Assembly (NCBI GenBank): GCA_947588815.1
Contig: CANQAG010000003.1
Location: 58,360-122,359 of the forward strand
Direction of reading: 5' to 3'
DNA: 64,000 nt
Source: an uncultured Bacilli bacterium
GTDB taxonomy: Bacteria; Bacillota_I; Bacilli_A; RFN20; CAG-449
Position numbers and translations under genes: made by a program. Under the pieces are notes generated by a model, which was given only the letters and a program-made list of their open reading frames with translations, was not told the DNA's origin and did no database searches. The first letter of the stretch is position 1. Each line of letters starts with the position of its first letter. Of this stretch, positions 22,378 through 33,063 are shown one piece after another.

Positions 22378-23638
22378 CTAATCTTTAATAAACATTGTCA
22401 AATATAATGGAAAACATTTATATTTTGGATTAGAACAATTAACATTGTTCATGGATAATTTGATTCCATATTCTAAGTTTTGCTTTTCTATAACATTAAG
22501 TAAACTTTTTGATTTAGTATTTGTTCCAGCTTTTACTTCAATCGGTACAATTTTATCATCTAGTGAAACTACAAAATCAATTTCTAAACGATCATCACGA
22601 CGATAATAATAAGGAATTAAGCCATTACAAACAAGAATTTGAGCAATAACATTTTCAAACAAAGCCCCTTTAAAGATTCCTATTTCACCAGCTAATATCT
22701 TTCCTTGTAGATTTTTACCACCATACATAGCTAGTAATAAACCAGTATCCATGAAATATAATTTGAAACAAGATTTATCTTGATATGCTCTTAAAGGAAT
22801 ATCAAATGTTTTCAAACGATATATTTTATTAATTAGCCCAGCATCTTCAATCCATTGGATACTAGAATAATAACGGCTTGATTTACCTCCAGTTTTAAGC
22901 AAGTTATATTGAAATTTTTTATTATCCATTGCTAATTGATCAGGAATCGAATTATAACATTCTCTAACTCTTTCTTTGACTAAACTTGTCGAATATTTAG
23001 CAATATCTTTGCTATAGTTATCAATAATTGCTTGTTGTTTTTTAACTACTAGTCCAATATTATTAGTTTCTATAAAGGTTTGTACTACTTCTGGCATACC
23101 GCCAACAACAATATACTGTAAAAATAAATTATTATAAACATTATGTAATCCTTCTGGTACCATTTGTTCGTTTTTATAATATTCTTCAAGATCTTTAATA
23201 TGACTATCCTTATATTTATTGGCCCATAAGAATTCTTTAAATGACAAGGGTTTTAAATATATTGTTTCAACATAACCTACCGGATATGATGATACACTAT
23301 TTAAAGTAACACCAAGCATCGAACCTGTAGCAATTACATCATAATTACCATCTTGAGCAAATGATTTTAAGGCTGTTATGGCTCTTAGGCATTTTTGAAC
23401 TTCATCTAAAAATATAAGAGTTCTCTTAGGAATTATTATATTATCAACATCGTAAGCCGATAATCGCTTTAGAAGTTGTTTAATAGTTAAATTGTCTTCA
23501 AATATTTTATTACCATTATCATCAATTTCAAAATTTACTTCAAAAATATTGTCATAAAATTTTTTAGCAAATTCTCTAACTAAATAAGTCTTTCCCACTT
23601 GCCTAGGGCCATAAATAATTAATGGTTTTGAGATAGTA
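22378..23638 (-). pseudogene. DUF4143-type AAA ATPase, 5'-truncated
   Basis: KPLIIYGPRQVGKTYLVREFAKKF is open in frame, but a TGA (23639-23641) lies just upstream and the only listed start (GTG) is inside Walker A; TLIFLDEVQKC Walker B, C-terminal EIDFVV...IVPIEVKAG nuclease-like motif. Confidence 0.7.
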
Positions 23639-23644
23639 TCACAA

Positions 23645-23743
23645 CTTCAAAAAAGTGGCAATTAGATATTAAAAATTCTTCAAAAAAAAGGAAAATCTTG
23701 TATTAAAGTACTTCAAAAAAAGGAAATCATACCAAACATTTCT
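23645..23743. repeat. Degenerate 33-bp-period tandem repeat (3 units)
   Basis: CTTCAAAAAA(A)GG-type units begin at 23645, 23678 and 23711. Confidence 0.7.
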
Positions 23744-23837
23744 ATTTTTTCTTTTAACCAATGAGCTATGTCAACAATTTTTACTCCTTAATATAAATAA
23801 TCATTTTTAGATGTTTTTCACAACCCGCTATAAAAAG

Positions 23838-23873
23838 AAAAAAATCGTTCTATTATTTTTTATAATAGAACGA
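23838..23873 (-). terminator. Intrinsic terminator of ssrA
   Basis: Minus strand TCGTTCTATTA - loop - TAATAGAACGA followed by T run. Confidence 0.9.
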
Positions 23874-23885
23874 GATTCTCTTTCC

Positions 23886-24258
23886 TGGTGGAGGTGACGG
23901 GAATTGAACCCGCGTCCGAAGATCGCCACATGTATAGTCCTACAACTTAGTTTACTGCTAATGTTCATCTAAGCTAAGAACAGTAAACGAATCTAACTTA
24001 GACTAACCTATAATGTTTTCGTAATGATCTTATAGATATCGAACATTCTTATTCTCTCTTTTTACGCCATCCTTTCACTTAGAGACCCAGCAAAAGGTGA
24101 CGGCTTGCTTCCCGAATTATGGGACTCAATTTGAGGCTAATTAAGCAGCGAAAGCAAATGATTGTGTTCTGTTGCCGTTTATAGGCTTGTGGTCTTTGAC
24201 GCGACCAACCGGTTGCACTGTACATTCTGCGTATCCCCGTCGAAACCGGAACACCCCC
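23886..24258 (-). ncRNA. ssrA: tmRNA (transfer-messenger RNA), tag GNRTQSFAFAA
   Basis: 5' GGGGGTGTTCCGGTTTCGACGGGGATACGCAG; 3' TTCGGACGCGGGTTCAATTCCCGTCACCTCCACCA; tag ORF GGC AAC AGA ACA CAA TCA TTT GCT TTC GCT GCT TAA at 24176-24141. Confidence 0.95.
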
Positions 24259-24455
24259 ATGTAAATAGTATACCTTCTTTAAAAAGGCTATATAAGTATA
24301 ACAAGCACTAATTTACTTAGCAAGATATAATTTTATACGTTTTTGCTAAAGAACCTTAAATCTTTAATATTTTACTACCTTTTACTTTGCAGTTTAACTA
24401 TTTGACAAACAGGAAGATTAAATAGTAAACTTGGTATGAAAGGTAGGAATACAAA

Positions 24456-24707
24456 ATGTTGGAATATAAATTTGACACGCAACTATTGATTGAAGGAAAA
24501 GGATTAGACGAAGATAAGATTAACGATTACATTACCGAAAATTTTAAAGGCGATTGCCTTTTGGCTGTTGGTGATGATGAACTTATTAAGATTCATTTTC
24601 ATACAAATGAACCTTGGAAAGTGCTTGAATATTGTGCGTCTTTAGGCGAAATTTACGATATCGTAGTCGAAAATATGGAACGTCAATCAAACGGATTAAA
24701 AGGCTAA
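24456..24707 (+). CDS. Stand-alone domain like the C-terminus of FakA/DAK2-family kinases
   Basis: DTQLLIEGKGLDEDKINDYITENFKGDCLLAVGDDELIKIHFHTNEPWKVLEYCASLGEIYDIVVENMERQ. Confidence 0.75.
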   Translation: MLEYKFDTQLLIEGKGLDEDKINDYITENFKGDCLLAVGDDELIKIHFHTNEPWKVLEYCASLGEIYDIVVENMERQSNGLKG

Positions 24708-24712
24708 TTGGG

Positions 24713-25204
24713 ATGTTATATAAAAATGTTACCCATGGATTTCCACCGGTAATAGATAAAGATTCTAAAATATTAATATTAGGAAGTTTTCCCTCGGTTA
24801 AATCGAGAGCGGAAAACTTCTTTTATATGCACCCTAATAATCGTTTTTATGCGATGTTGGAAAAAGTTTATGGCGATAACTTTACAGAGCGACAAATTGC
24901 GACAAAAGTAAAGTTACTAAAAAATAATCATATCGCTTTATATGATATGGTGGAACAATGTGACATTGTTGATTCAAAAGATCAAGAAATTACTAATGTG
25001 AAAGTGACGGATATTCCCTTGATGATAAAAGGAACCAATATCGAAAAAATTATTTTAAACGGAAAAAAAGCTTATGAACTTTTTTTAGAGTATTATTCTT
25101 CGCTAGGGAAAAAATTTTATTATCTTCCTTCGACATCTTCAAGTAACGCGAGATATAGCCTTGATATGTTGGTTGGTATTTATCGAAAGATTCTCGATGA
25201 TTAA
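24713..25204 (+). CDS. DNA-deoxyinosine (hypoxanthine) glycosylase, UDG superfamily
   Basis: LILGSFPSVKSR...FFYMHPNNRFY...ALYDMVEQCDI...LPSTSSSNARYS; start refined from ORF-track 24632. Confidence 0.85.
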   Translation: MLYKNVTHGFPPVIDKDSKILILGSFPSVKSRAENFFYMHPNNRFYAMLEKVYGDNFTERQIATKVKLLKNNHIALYDMVEQCDIVDSKDQEITNVKVTDIPLMIKGTNIEKIILNGKKAYELFLEYYSSLGKKFYYLPSTSSSNARYSLDMLVGIYRKILDD

Positions 25205-25269
25205 ATTGAGCTCTTTTAAATATCCATGAAACAAGATAAAATAATATTGTCTAAAAAGAGAGGTAAGTT

Positions 25270-26238
25270 ATGGCAATTGTCGGAATCGATATTGGTGGTA
25301 TGTCCATTAAACTAGGCATTGTATCCATCGAAGGAAAAATTTTAGAGAAAATCAATTTTAAAGTCGACTATAAAAAATTATCTAGCGACCAAGTAATTGA
25401 AATGATTAAAGATCATATTTTGATGCTTTTAGATAAAAGCAAGTTCAGTAAAAATGATCTTGAAGGGATCGGAATCGGATGTCCGGGAGCAATAAATGCC
25501 CCTAAAGGAGTTGTCGACTATGCGAATAACCTCGGATGGGTTAAAGTGCCGCTCGTTGCAAAACTCAAAGAACATTTCAATGTTCCGATTTATATCTCAA
25601 ATGATGCAAATGTCGCTGCTTTAGGCGAAGCGATTTACGGATCTGGCAAGCAATATAATAATTCGGTGATGATTACTCTTGGAACCGGGGTCGGAGGCGG
25701 AATTGTCATTGATCATCGTTTGTTTGAAGGAAATGAAGGCAAAGGTGCTGAACTCGGTCATATGGTAATTGAAGTCGATGGCAAAGAATGTTCTTGTGGA
25801 CGCAGGGGTTGCTTTGAAGCTTACTCTTCGGCAACTGCGCTTATTGAAAGCACGAAAAAAGCAATGATAGAAAATCCAACTTCTCAAATGTGGCAAGAAG
25901 TTGCCGGAGATTTAAATAAAGTGGATGGTAAATTGGCGTTTGAATATTATAAAAAAGGCGATTTGGTAGCTAAAGAAGTTATCGACAATTATATTCATTA
26001 TTTAGGAGAAGGATTATTAAATATTTGTAATATTTTTAGACCGGAAGCGATTCTTTTAGGCGGCGGTATTTCCGCCCAAAAAGATTGTCTTTTAAATCTA
26101 TTAGAACCATATTTGGAAGCGCGATTCTATGGTTATCGGCAAAGTCCGAAAGTCGCTCTTAAAATTGCAACTTTAGGAAATGATGCCGGAATTATCGGCG
26201 CGGCGGCGTTAGTTCTTCAAAATGCCATCGTCAAATAA
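25270..26238 (+). CDS. ROK-family glucokinase
   Basis: GIDIGGMSIKLGIV, NDANVAALGEA, GTGVGGGIV, GHMVIEVDGKECSCGRRGCFEAYSS. Confidence 0.93.
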   Translation: MAIVGIDIGGMSIKLGIVSIEGKILEKINFKVDYKKLSSDQVIEMIKDHILMLLDKSKFSKNDLEGIGIGCPGAINAPKGVVDYANNLGWVKVPLVAKLKEHFNVPIYISNDANVAALGEAIYGSGKQYNNSVMITLGTGVGGGIVIDHRLFEGNEGKGAELGHMVIEVDGKECSCGRRGCFEAYSSATALIESTKKAMIENPTSQMWQEVAGDLNKVDGKLAFEYYKKGDLVAKEVIDNYIHYLGEGLLNICNIFRPEAILLGGGISAQKDCLLNLLEPYLEARFYGYRQSPKVALKIATLGNDAGIIGAAALVLQNAIVK

Positions 26239-26276
26239 AAAGTAATTAAATCATAAATGAAGTACAATAAAACAAA

Positions 26277-26299
26277 AAAGAGGGTTTTTAACCCTCTTT
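26277..26299. terminator. Intrinsic terminator after ROK kinase
   Basis: AAAGAGGGTT TTT AACCCTCTTT. Confidence 0.8.
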
Positions 26300-26387
26300 A
26301 TACTACCTTTAAATATAGATTATTGGTAGAAGATTTAAGCGGAGTGAAAATTAATTTTTTGCTTGCCGCTTGACTGTATTGGGTCTA

Positions 26388-26591
26388 TTATTTGACCTCA
26401 ATGGCCTGAACCGGGCAAGATTCAGCAGCTTCATTAACGCTAGCTTCTAATTCTTCTGGGAGTTCGGTTTCATTGCCTAAAATGTTTTCTGCTAAACCAT
26501 CATCGCCGAATCCAAAGACCGCTGGTGCAATTGAAGTGCAAAGACCACAACCGACACAAACAGCTTTGTTAACTGCACATTTCTTTGCCAT
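26388..26591 (-). CDS. Ferredoxin
   Basis: MAKKCAVNKAVCVGCGLCTSIAPAVFGFGDDGLA...AAESCPVQAI; start refined, SD AGGAGG upstream. Confidence 0.92.
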   Translation of the reverse strand: MAKKCAVNKAVCVGCGLCTSIAPAVFGFGDDGLAENILGNETELPEELEASVNEAAESCPVQAIEVK

Positions 26592-26836
26592 ATATGTATC
26601 CTCCTTGAATAATACGCCATTATTATATAGCCGTTGATCTTTTTTTTCAATCATTAAATGTGGATATATCAAAGCTACAATTATTAAAAATTTTTATTAG
26701 ATATCAAAATTGAAGAAATAAAAAGTTTTTATTCAATGTTAACTTTAGTATGGAAAAAAGACTTTTTATTTAACACAATTATTCTATGATTTTACAACTA
26801 GTTTGGATACAATATAAAAGGAGGTTTGGAGCAAAT

Positions 26837-27205
26837 ATGGAAGAAGAAACACGAGTTGTTAAATTTCAAAAACTGCGTGAAGATATTTCGCGAATGGATA
26901 AAACTCCAAACAGCAATTTTCCTTTTCAAGAACAACACGATGAGAATTTAGAAGACATTCCAATGAGTGGTGAAGATTTACAAAAAGCGCACATAAAAAG
27001 AAACACTTTATCAATCTCACTTAATCAAATTATTAATGCATATGATGAATATACAACGATGACCGAGAAAAAAACTCTTAGTGAACTTGAAAAAGAAAGA
27101 CGCAAAACCGCTCATAAAGCGTTATTAAAAAAAATTTTAATAATATTACCGATTGTAATCCTTGTGATTGCTTTGGTGGTGTTGTTGATGATTAGTTGGA
27201 GGTAG
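26837..27205 (+). CDS. Small C-terminally membrane-anchored hypothetical protein
   Basis: AAAGGAGG SD, coding ORF ending in one TM helix (ALLKKILIILPIVILVIALVVLLMISW). Confidence 0.7.
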   Translation: MEEETRVVKFQKLREDISRMDKTPNSNFPFQEQHDENLEDIPMSGEDLQKAHIKRNTLSISLNQIINAYDEYTTMTEKKTLSELEKERRKTAHKALLKKILIILPIVILVIALVVLLMISWR

Positions 27206-27207
27206 TT

Positions 27208-27879
27208 ATGTTAGTAACAGTCGCAATCGATGGACCGGCTGCAGCCGGGAAATCGACAATCGCTAAAAAAGTCGCCGAAAAACTTGGCTATGTTTATATT
27301 GACACGGGCGCCATGTATCGCTGTGTAACTCTTTTGGCTCTTCAAAAAGGCGTCGACCCACAAGATGAAAAAGCGGTTGAACAACTGCTTCCTGAAATCA
27401 ATATCGATATGAAACCTAATCATGTCGTGTTACTTAATGGTCATGATGTGAGTAAAGATATCCGCTCTCGTAATGTGGCAGATAATGTTTCCTATGTTGC
27501 TTCTTATAAAAACATTCGACTCTTTTTAGTAGACTTACAAAGAAAGTTAGCTAAAAATGTTTCCGTTGTGATGGATGGAAGGGATATTGGAACATATGTT
27601 TTACCGGATGCGAATGTTAAAATTTTTCAAGTCGCTTCTGTCGCTACGCGGGCTCAAAGAAGATATAAAGAAAATCTAGAAAAAGGCATTAAGTGTACTT
27701 TAGAAGAGGTTGAAGAAGAATTAAAAAAAAGAGATTATATCGATTCTCATCGTTCTTTTGCACCGCTTAAACAAGCTGATGACGCCTATATGTTAGATAC
27801 ATCTTATATGTCTATAGATGAAGTTGTTACTAAAGTGATAGATATCATTCACATGAAGATTGGAGAGCAAAATGGCTAG
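27208..27879 (+). CDS. cmk: Cytidylate kinase
   Basis: VTVAIDGPAAAGKSTIAKKVAEKLGYVYIDTGAMYR, VVMDGRDIGTYVLPDA. Confidence 0.97.
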   Translation: MLVTVAIDGPAAAGKSTIAKKVAEKLGYVYIDTGAMYRCVTLLALQKGVDPQDEKAVEQLLPEINIDMKPNHVVLLNGHDVSKDIRSRNVADNVSYVASYKNIRLFLVDLQRKLAKNVSVVMDGRDIGTYVLPDANVKIFQVASVATRAQRRYKENLEKGIKCTLEEVEEELKKRDYIDSHRSFAPLKQADDAYMLDTSYMSIDEVVTKVIDIIHMKIGEQNG

Positions 27880-29179
27880 TGGAATCGTTGCTATTGTCGG
27901 ATCCCCTAATGTTGGAAAATCGACGCTTTTCAATCGTATTGTCGGAGAAAGGCAGGCTATTGTTCATGATGAAGCCGGCGTTACAAGAGATCGTCTTTAC
28001 GCTAAGGCTGAATGGCTAACTAGAGAATTTCAAATTATCGATACAGGAGGAGTTGAAGTCGCTTCGGCACCTTTTCAAGTGCAAATAAGAGCCCAAGTGG
28101 AAATTGCTATTGAAGAAGCTGATGTGATTGTCTTTGTAACGGATGGTAAAGTTGGAGTTACTCCTGATGATCGCTTGGTCACTAAAATGCTTCATAAATC
28201 TAGTAAACCGGTGATTTTGGTTGTCAATAAAATTGATGATATTTCTAAGGTAGATGACGTTCATGAGTTTTACGCGTTAGGAATCGGTGATCCGCTTGCA
28301 ATTTCAACTGCGCACGGAATCGGGATTGGTGATCTTCTTGATCGGATTGTAAAACTATTGCCGGATCGTAAAGTTAAAACTTATGAAGATGCGATTTGTT
28401 TCTCAATTATCGGGCGTCCTAATGTCGGAAAATCCAGTTTAACCAATGCAATTCTTAATCAAGAAAGAGTTATTGTTTCTTCAATCGAAGGTACCACTCG
28501 CGATTCGATCGATACTCCATTTAAAAGAGATGATAAGGAGTATGTTGTCATCGATACCGCAGGGTTGAAAAAACGCGGAAAAATTTATGAATCGGTCGAT
28601 AAATATGCGGCGATAAGAGCTTTAAGCGCGATTGAAAGAAGCGATGTTGTGTTGTTGGTAATCGATGCAAAAGAAGGAATCAACCAACAAGATAAACATG
28701 TTGTCGGTTACGCCTTTGAAGCTTCAAAGGCCATTATTATCGTTGTCAATAAATGGGATTTAGTCGCCAAGGATGAACATGCAATGGCGGATTTTACAAA
28801 AAAGATTCGCGAGGAGTTTAAGTTTTTAGATTACGCTCCAATTGTTTTTGTCTCCGCGAAAAATCGTTCGCGAATTGGAAACATTTTTCCGGAAATCGAT
28901 GTTGCGTATAATTCATACACGTCTCGACTATCAACTTCGATCTTGAATGAAATTATTCAAGATGCGCAGATTATGAATCCGACACCGGAATTTAACGGCG
29001 GAAGATTGAAGATTTATTATGCTAATCAAGCGACGATTAAACCTCCGACATTTGTTCTTTTTGTTAACAATCAAAATTATATGCATTTTTCTTATTTACG
29101 ATATCTTGAAAATAGATTGCGCGAAACTTTCGAATTAAAAGGTTCACCGATTAAATTGATTTTACGGGAGAGAAAATAA
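27872..29179 (+). CDS. der: Ribosome biogenesis GTPase Der
   Basis: Two GTPase domains: GSPNVGKSTLFNRIVGERQAIV and GRPNVGKSSLTNAILNQERVIVS. Confidence 0.97.
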   Translation: MASGIVAIVGSPNVGKSTLFNRIVGERQAIVHDEAGVTRDRLYAKAEWLTREFQIIDTGGVEVASAPFQVQIRAQVEIAIEEADVIVFVTDGKVGVTPDDRLVTKMLHKSSKPVILVVNKIDDISKVDDVHEFYALGIGDPLAISTAHGIGIGDLLDRIVKLLPDRKVKTYEDAICFSIIGRPNVGKSSLTNAILNQERVIVSSIEGTTRDSIDTPFKRDDKEYVVIDTAGLKKRGKIYESVDKYAAIRALSAIERSDVVLLVIDAKEGINQQDKHVVGYAFEASKAIIIVVNKWDLVAKDEHAMADFTKKIREEFKFLDYAPIVFVSAKNRSRIGNIFPEIDVAYNSYTSRLSTSILNEIIQDAQIMNPTPEFNGGRLKIYYANQATIKPPTFVLFVNNQNYMHFSYLRYLENRLRETFELKGSPIKLILRERK

Positions 29180-30183
29180 TGAAGATTACGATTTTAGGTT
29201 CAGGCACTTGGGGTACTGCATTAGGTCAACTTTTATGTGACAATAGTCATGAAGTGACCATTTACGGAATCGTCAAAGAACAGGTTGATGATATCAATCT
29301 CAATCATCAGAATTTAGCTTATTTTAATGATGATGTCGTTTTGCCTTCATCGTTAAAAGCTACCATGGATTTAAAAGAAGCGATGAAAGATCCTGAAATT
29401 ATCGTATTAGCGGTTCCAACTATTGCAATACGTTCAATTTTAGAGCAAATTAAACCATTGATCAAAAATCGCCCCTATTTAGTGAGTGTTGCCAAAGGGT
29501 TTGATACGAATTCAACAAAACGAATGTCAGAATTAATTCGCGAAATAATTCCCGAACAAATGCGACAAGAAGTGGTTTCTTTAATCGGACCGGGGCATGC
29601 TGAAGAAGTCATTTATCGTTATTTAACCTTAGTCACGTCTACTTCGTTGGATTTTGAAGCCGCGAAAAAGATACAAGAGATTTTTTCGAATCGCTACTTT
29701 AGAGTTTACACTCAAACCGATGAAATCGGAGCAGAGTATGGAGTGGCTTTGAAAAACGTCATCGCGATTGCCGCTGGATGTATCGTCGGATTAGGACAAG
29801 GCGATAATGCTAGAGCTGCCCTTTTAACGCGAGGATTGGCAGAAATTGTTCGTTTTGGCGTGGCTTTCGGCGGTAAATTTCAAACTTTTTTAGGTCTTAC
29901 CGGTTTAGGGGATCTTGAAGTTACTTGTAATTCGCGTCATTCTCGAAATTTTCAAGCGGGATATGCTATTGGAAAAGCAAATTCTGCCAAAGAATTTTTA
30001 GCTACAAATACCAAAACCGTAGAAGGAATAAGAACAGCAAAAATTGTCTATCAATTAGCTAAAGAAAACAATATCGAAATGCCGATTACAGAAGCGGTTT
30101 ATAATGTTTTATACAACGATAAAAAACCTTCCGATGTTATCACGCAATTAATGGCACGACAATTAAAAGACGAAACTGAATAA
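29179..30183 (+). CDS. gpsA: Glycerol-3-phosphate dehydrogenase [NAD(P)+]
   Basis: ITILGSGTWGTALGQLL, VSVAKGFD, ALKNVIAIAAGCIVGLGQGDNARAALLTRGLAE. Confidence 0.97.
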   Translation: MKITILGSGTWGTALGQLLCDNSHEVTIYGIVKEQVDDINLNHQNLAYFNDDVVLPSSLKATMDLKEAMKDPEIIVLAVPTIAIRSILEQIKPLIKNRPYLVSVAKGFDTNSTKRMSELIREIIPEQMRQEVVSLIGPGHAEEVIYRYLTLVTSTSLDFEAAKKIQEIFSNRYFRVYTQTDEIGAEYGVALKNVIAIAAGCIVGLGQGDNARAALLTRGLAEIVRFGVAFGGKFQTFLGLTGLGDLEVTCNSRHSRNFQAGYAIGKANSAKEFLATNTKTVEGIRTAKIVYQLAKENNIEMPITEAVYNVLYNDKKPSDVITQLMARQLKDETE

Positions 30184-30227
30184 ACACCTTTTTATCATCT
30201 TTGCATATATTAGCCTAGGTGATAAAG

Positions 30228-30464
30228 ATGAATGACTCAATTTTTGATAAAGTCGAAAAAAAGACTAATGTGAAAAGAGATGACATTATTAGGTTAGCTA
30301 AATCGTTATCAGGGAAAGATTTAAATGATGACGATAATTTGCGAAAACTGATTAAAGATGTTGCCCGACTCGCGGGCAAAGAAGTCTCGAAAGAGAAAGA
30401 AGAAAAAATTATTAATGCGGTTAAAAAGGACAAAGTTCCAAAAGATATCAATAAAGTGATTTAG
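30228..30464 (+). CDS. SpoVIF-like small protein
   Basis: MNDSIFDKVEKKTNVKRDDIIRLAKSLSGKDLNDDDNLRKLIKDVARLAGKEVSKEKEEKIINAVKKDKVPKDINKVI resembles the SpoVIF family pattern. Confidence 0.6.
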   Translation: MNDSIFDKVEKKTNVKRDDIIRLAKSLSGKDLNDDDNLRKLIKDVARLAGKEVSKEKEEKIINAVKKDKVPKDINKVI

Positions 30465-30488
30465 CATCGTCGAAGCGATGCTTTTTTT
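30464..30488 (+). terminator. Intrinsic terminator
   Basis: GCATCG TCGAAG CGATGC TTTTTTT. Confidence 0.85.
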
Positions 30489-30557
30489 CATTTATAAAAA
30501 ATCTTTTTTGGGGAAATACTAAATTACGAAGATATCTTCTTCAAGAAAGGAAAACAT

Positions 30558-30737
30558 ATGAAAAATTCAAAAGTTATTTGCAGACCTTGCAAAGAGCAAA
30601 ACAACTGGGAAATTCAAGGACCGGACGGCAAGGTATTAGACAAACATTTTGCCACACGCTTCGAGTGCGTTAAGGAAGGCGAAAGACTTGCTATGGAATG
30701 CGGTTGTGAACTTTGTGTTCTCGATCACTACGAATAA
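30558..30737 (+). CDS. 59-aa Cys-rich small protein (DUF2188-like?), missing from ORF track
   Basis: GAAAGG SD; MKNSKVICRPCKEQNNWEIQGPDGKVLDKHFATRFECVKEGERLAMECGCELCVLDHYE; followed by terminator. Confidence 0.7.
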   Translation: MKNSKVICRPCKEQNNWEIQGPDGKVLDKHFATRFECVKEGERLAMECGCELCVLDHYE

Positions 30738-30745
30738 TAATTTGT

Positions 30746-30770
30746 AAACGGCCATTTGAAAGGCCGTTTT
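30746..30770 (+). terminator. Intrinsic terminator upstream of eno
   Basis: AAACGGCC ATTTGAAA GGCCGTTTT. Confidence 0.7.
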
Positions 30771-30777
30771 AAAATAG

Positions 30778-32079
<1,302 letters not shown>

Positions 32080-32111
32080 CTTTAATTGCAATAATGAAAA
32101 TTAAAAAAAAC

Positions 32112-32152
32112 AAATAAGCGGTTTACTGAATGGGTAGACTGCTTATTTTTTT
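32112..32152 (+). terminator. Intrinsic terminator after eno
   Basis: AATAAGCGGTTTA ... TAGACTGCTTATTTTTTT. Confidence 0.75.
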
Positions 32153-32387
32153 ACTTTGATTTTGCGTCAAAAAAATATAAAACCGGTTTTACAAATTTAA
32201 ATACAGTAAAACAATTTTTATTAATATTTTAAGTTTTTTTAACTTGTTATAATCTATTTTATAAGTTTTATTATTAATATTTTTTATATAAATTTTAAAT
32301 TTTTTAAAGAAGGTTTAAAAATTTTTCAATTTACGCTATATTTTATTTAGCTCTATATAAACAAACATTAAGCAGTAGGTATGATGT

Positions 32388-32969
32388 ATGGATGAACGCG
32401 AATTGACATTACTTTATCTTTTAGATAATTTTTCAGCAAACTTTGCTTACTATAGAAAACAAAAAGGATTCTCACAAACGGAATTTGCTAAAACGCTCAA
32501 TATTTCTAAACAAGCGGTATCTAAATGGGAAAAGGGTAGTTGTTTTCCTGATTTGCCACGACTTTTATATTTATGCAATTATTTTGAAATTTCACTTGAC
32601 GATTTCTTTGAAGAAAAGCCATCTCATTTAAAATATCAAAATCCCTATGCCTTTGAAAAAGAAAAAATTAAAGAGATGCTTATAGTGTTAAGGAAAAACA
32701 CCGGATTAACACAAAATGATTTTTCACGTTACGTCAATATGACACCGCAGATCGTTTGTTTTTGGGAAAAAGGAGAAGCGATTCCTTCTATTGATGTTAT
32801 TAAAGAATTATGCGATAAACTTGACATATCGTTAGATGATTTTTTTCATTATCGACTTTTAAAAAAAGAAAAACCTTATCGTGATTATTTGAAATTAGGT
32901 TTTAAAATATTTATCGGTATTTGGATATTATTATTTACTTCGTTAATAATCTTGTCATTTTTCATTTAG
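32388..32969 (+). CDS. Double XRE-type HTH protein with C-terminal TM helix
   Basis: Two HTH_3 units (YRKQKGFSQTEFAKTLNISKQAVSKWEKG; LRKNTGLTQNDFSRYVNMTPQIVCFWEKG) then a hydrophobic C-terminus FIGIWILLFTSLIILSFFI. Confidence 0.85.
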   Translation: MDERELTLLYLLDNFSANFAYYRKQKGFSQTEFAKTLNISKQAVSKWEKGSCFPDLPRLLYLCNYFEISLDDFFEEKPSHLKYQNPYAFEKEKIKEMLIVLRKNTGLTQNDFSRYVNMTPQIVCFWEKGEAIPSIDVIKELCDKLDISLDDFFHYRLLKKEKPYRDYLKLGFKIFIGIWILLFTSLIILSFFI

Positions 32970-33063
32970 ATTAGAAAATAATTATCGGTTTTATTGCTAG
33001 CTTTATTTAAATAAAACAGAAATTTGATATATTTAATTATTAGAGGGTGGAGGAAACTTTAAT

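Noticed and set aside
24456-24707. Truncated FakA pseudogene
   Set aside because: Complete start, SD-like context and clean domain boundaries; stand-alone versions of this domain are plausible.
24632-24712. ORF-track upstream start of the deoxyinosine glycosylase
   Set aside because: Overlaps the preceding gene out of frame; homologous region begins at MLYKNVTHGFPPV (24713).
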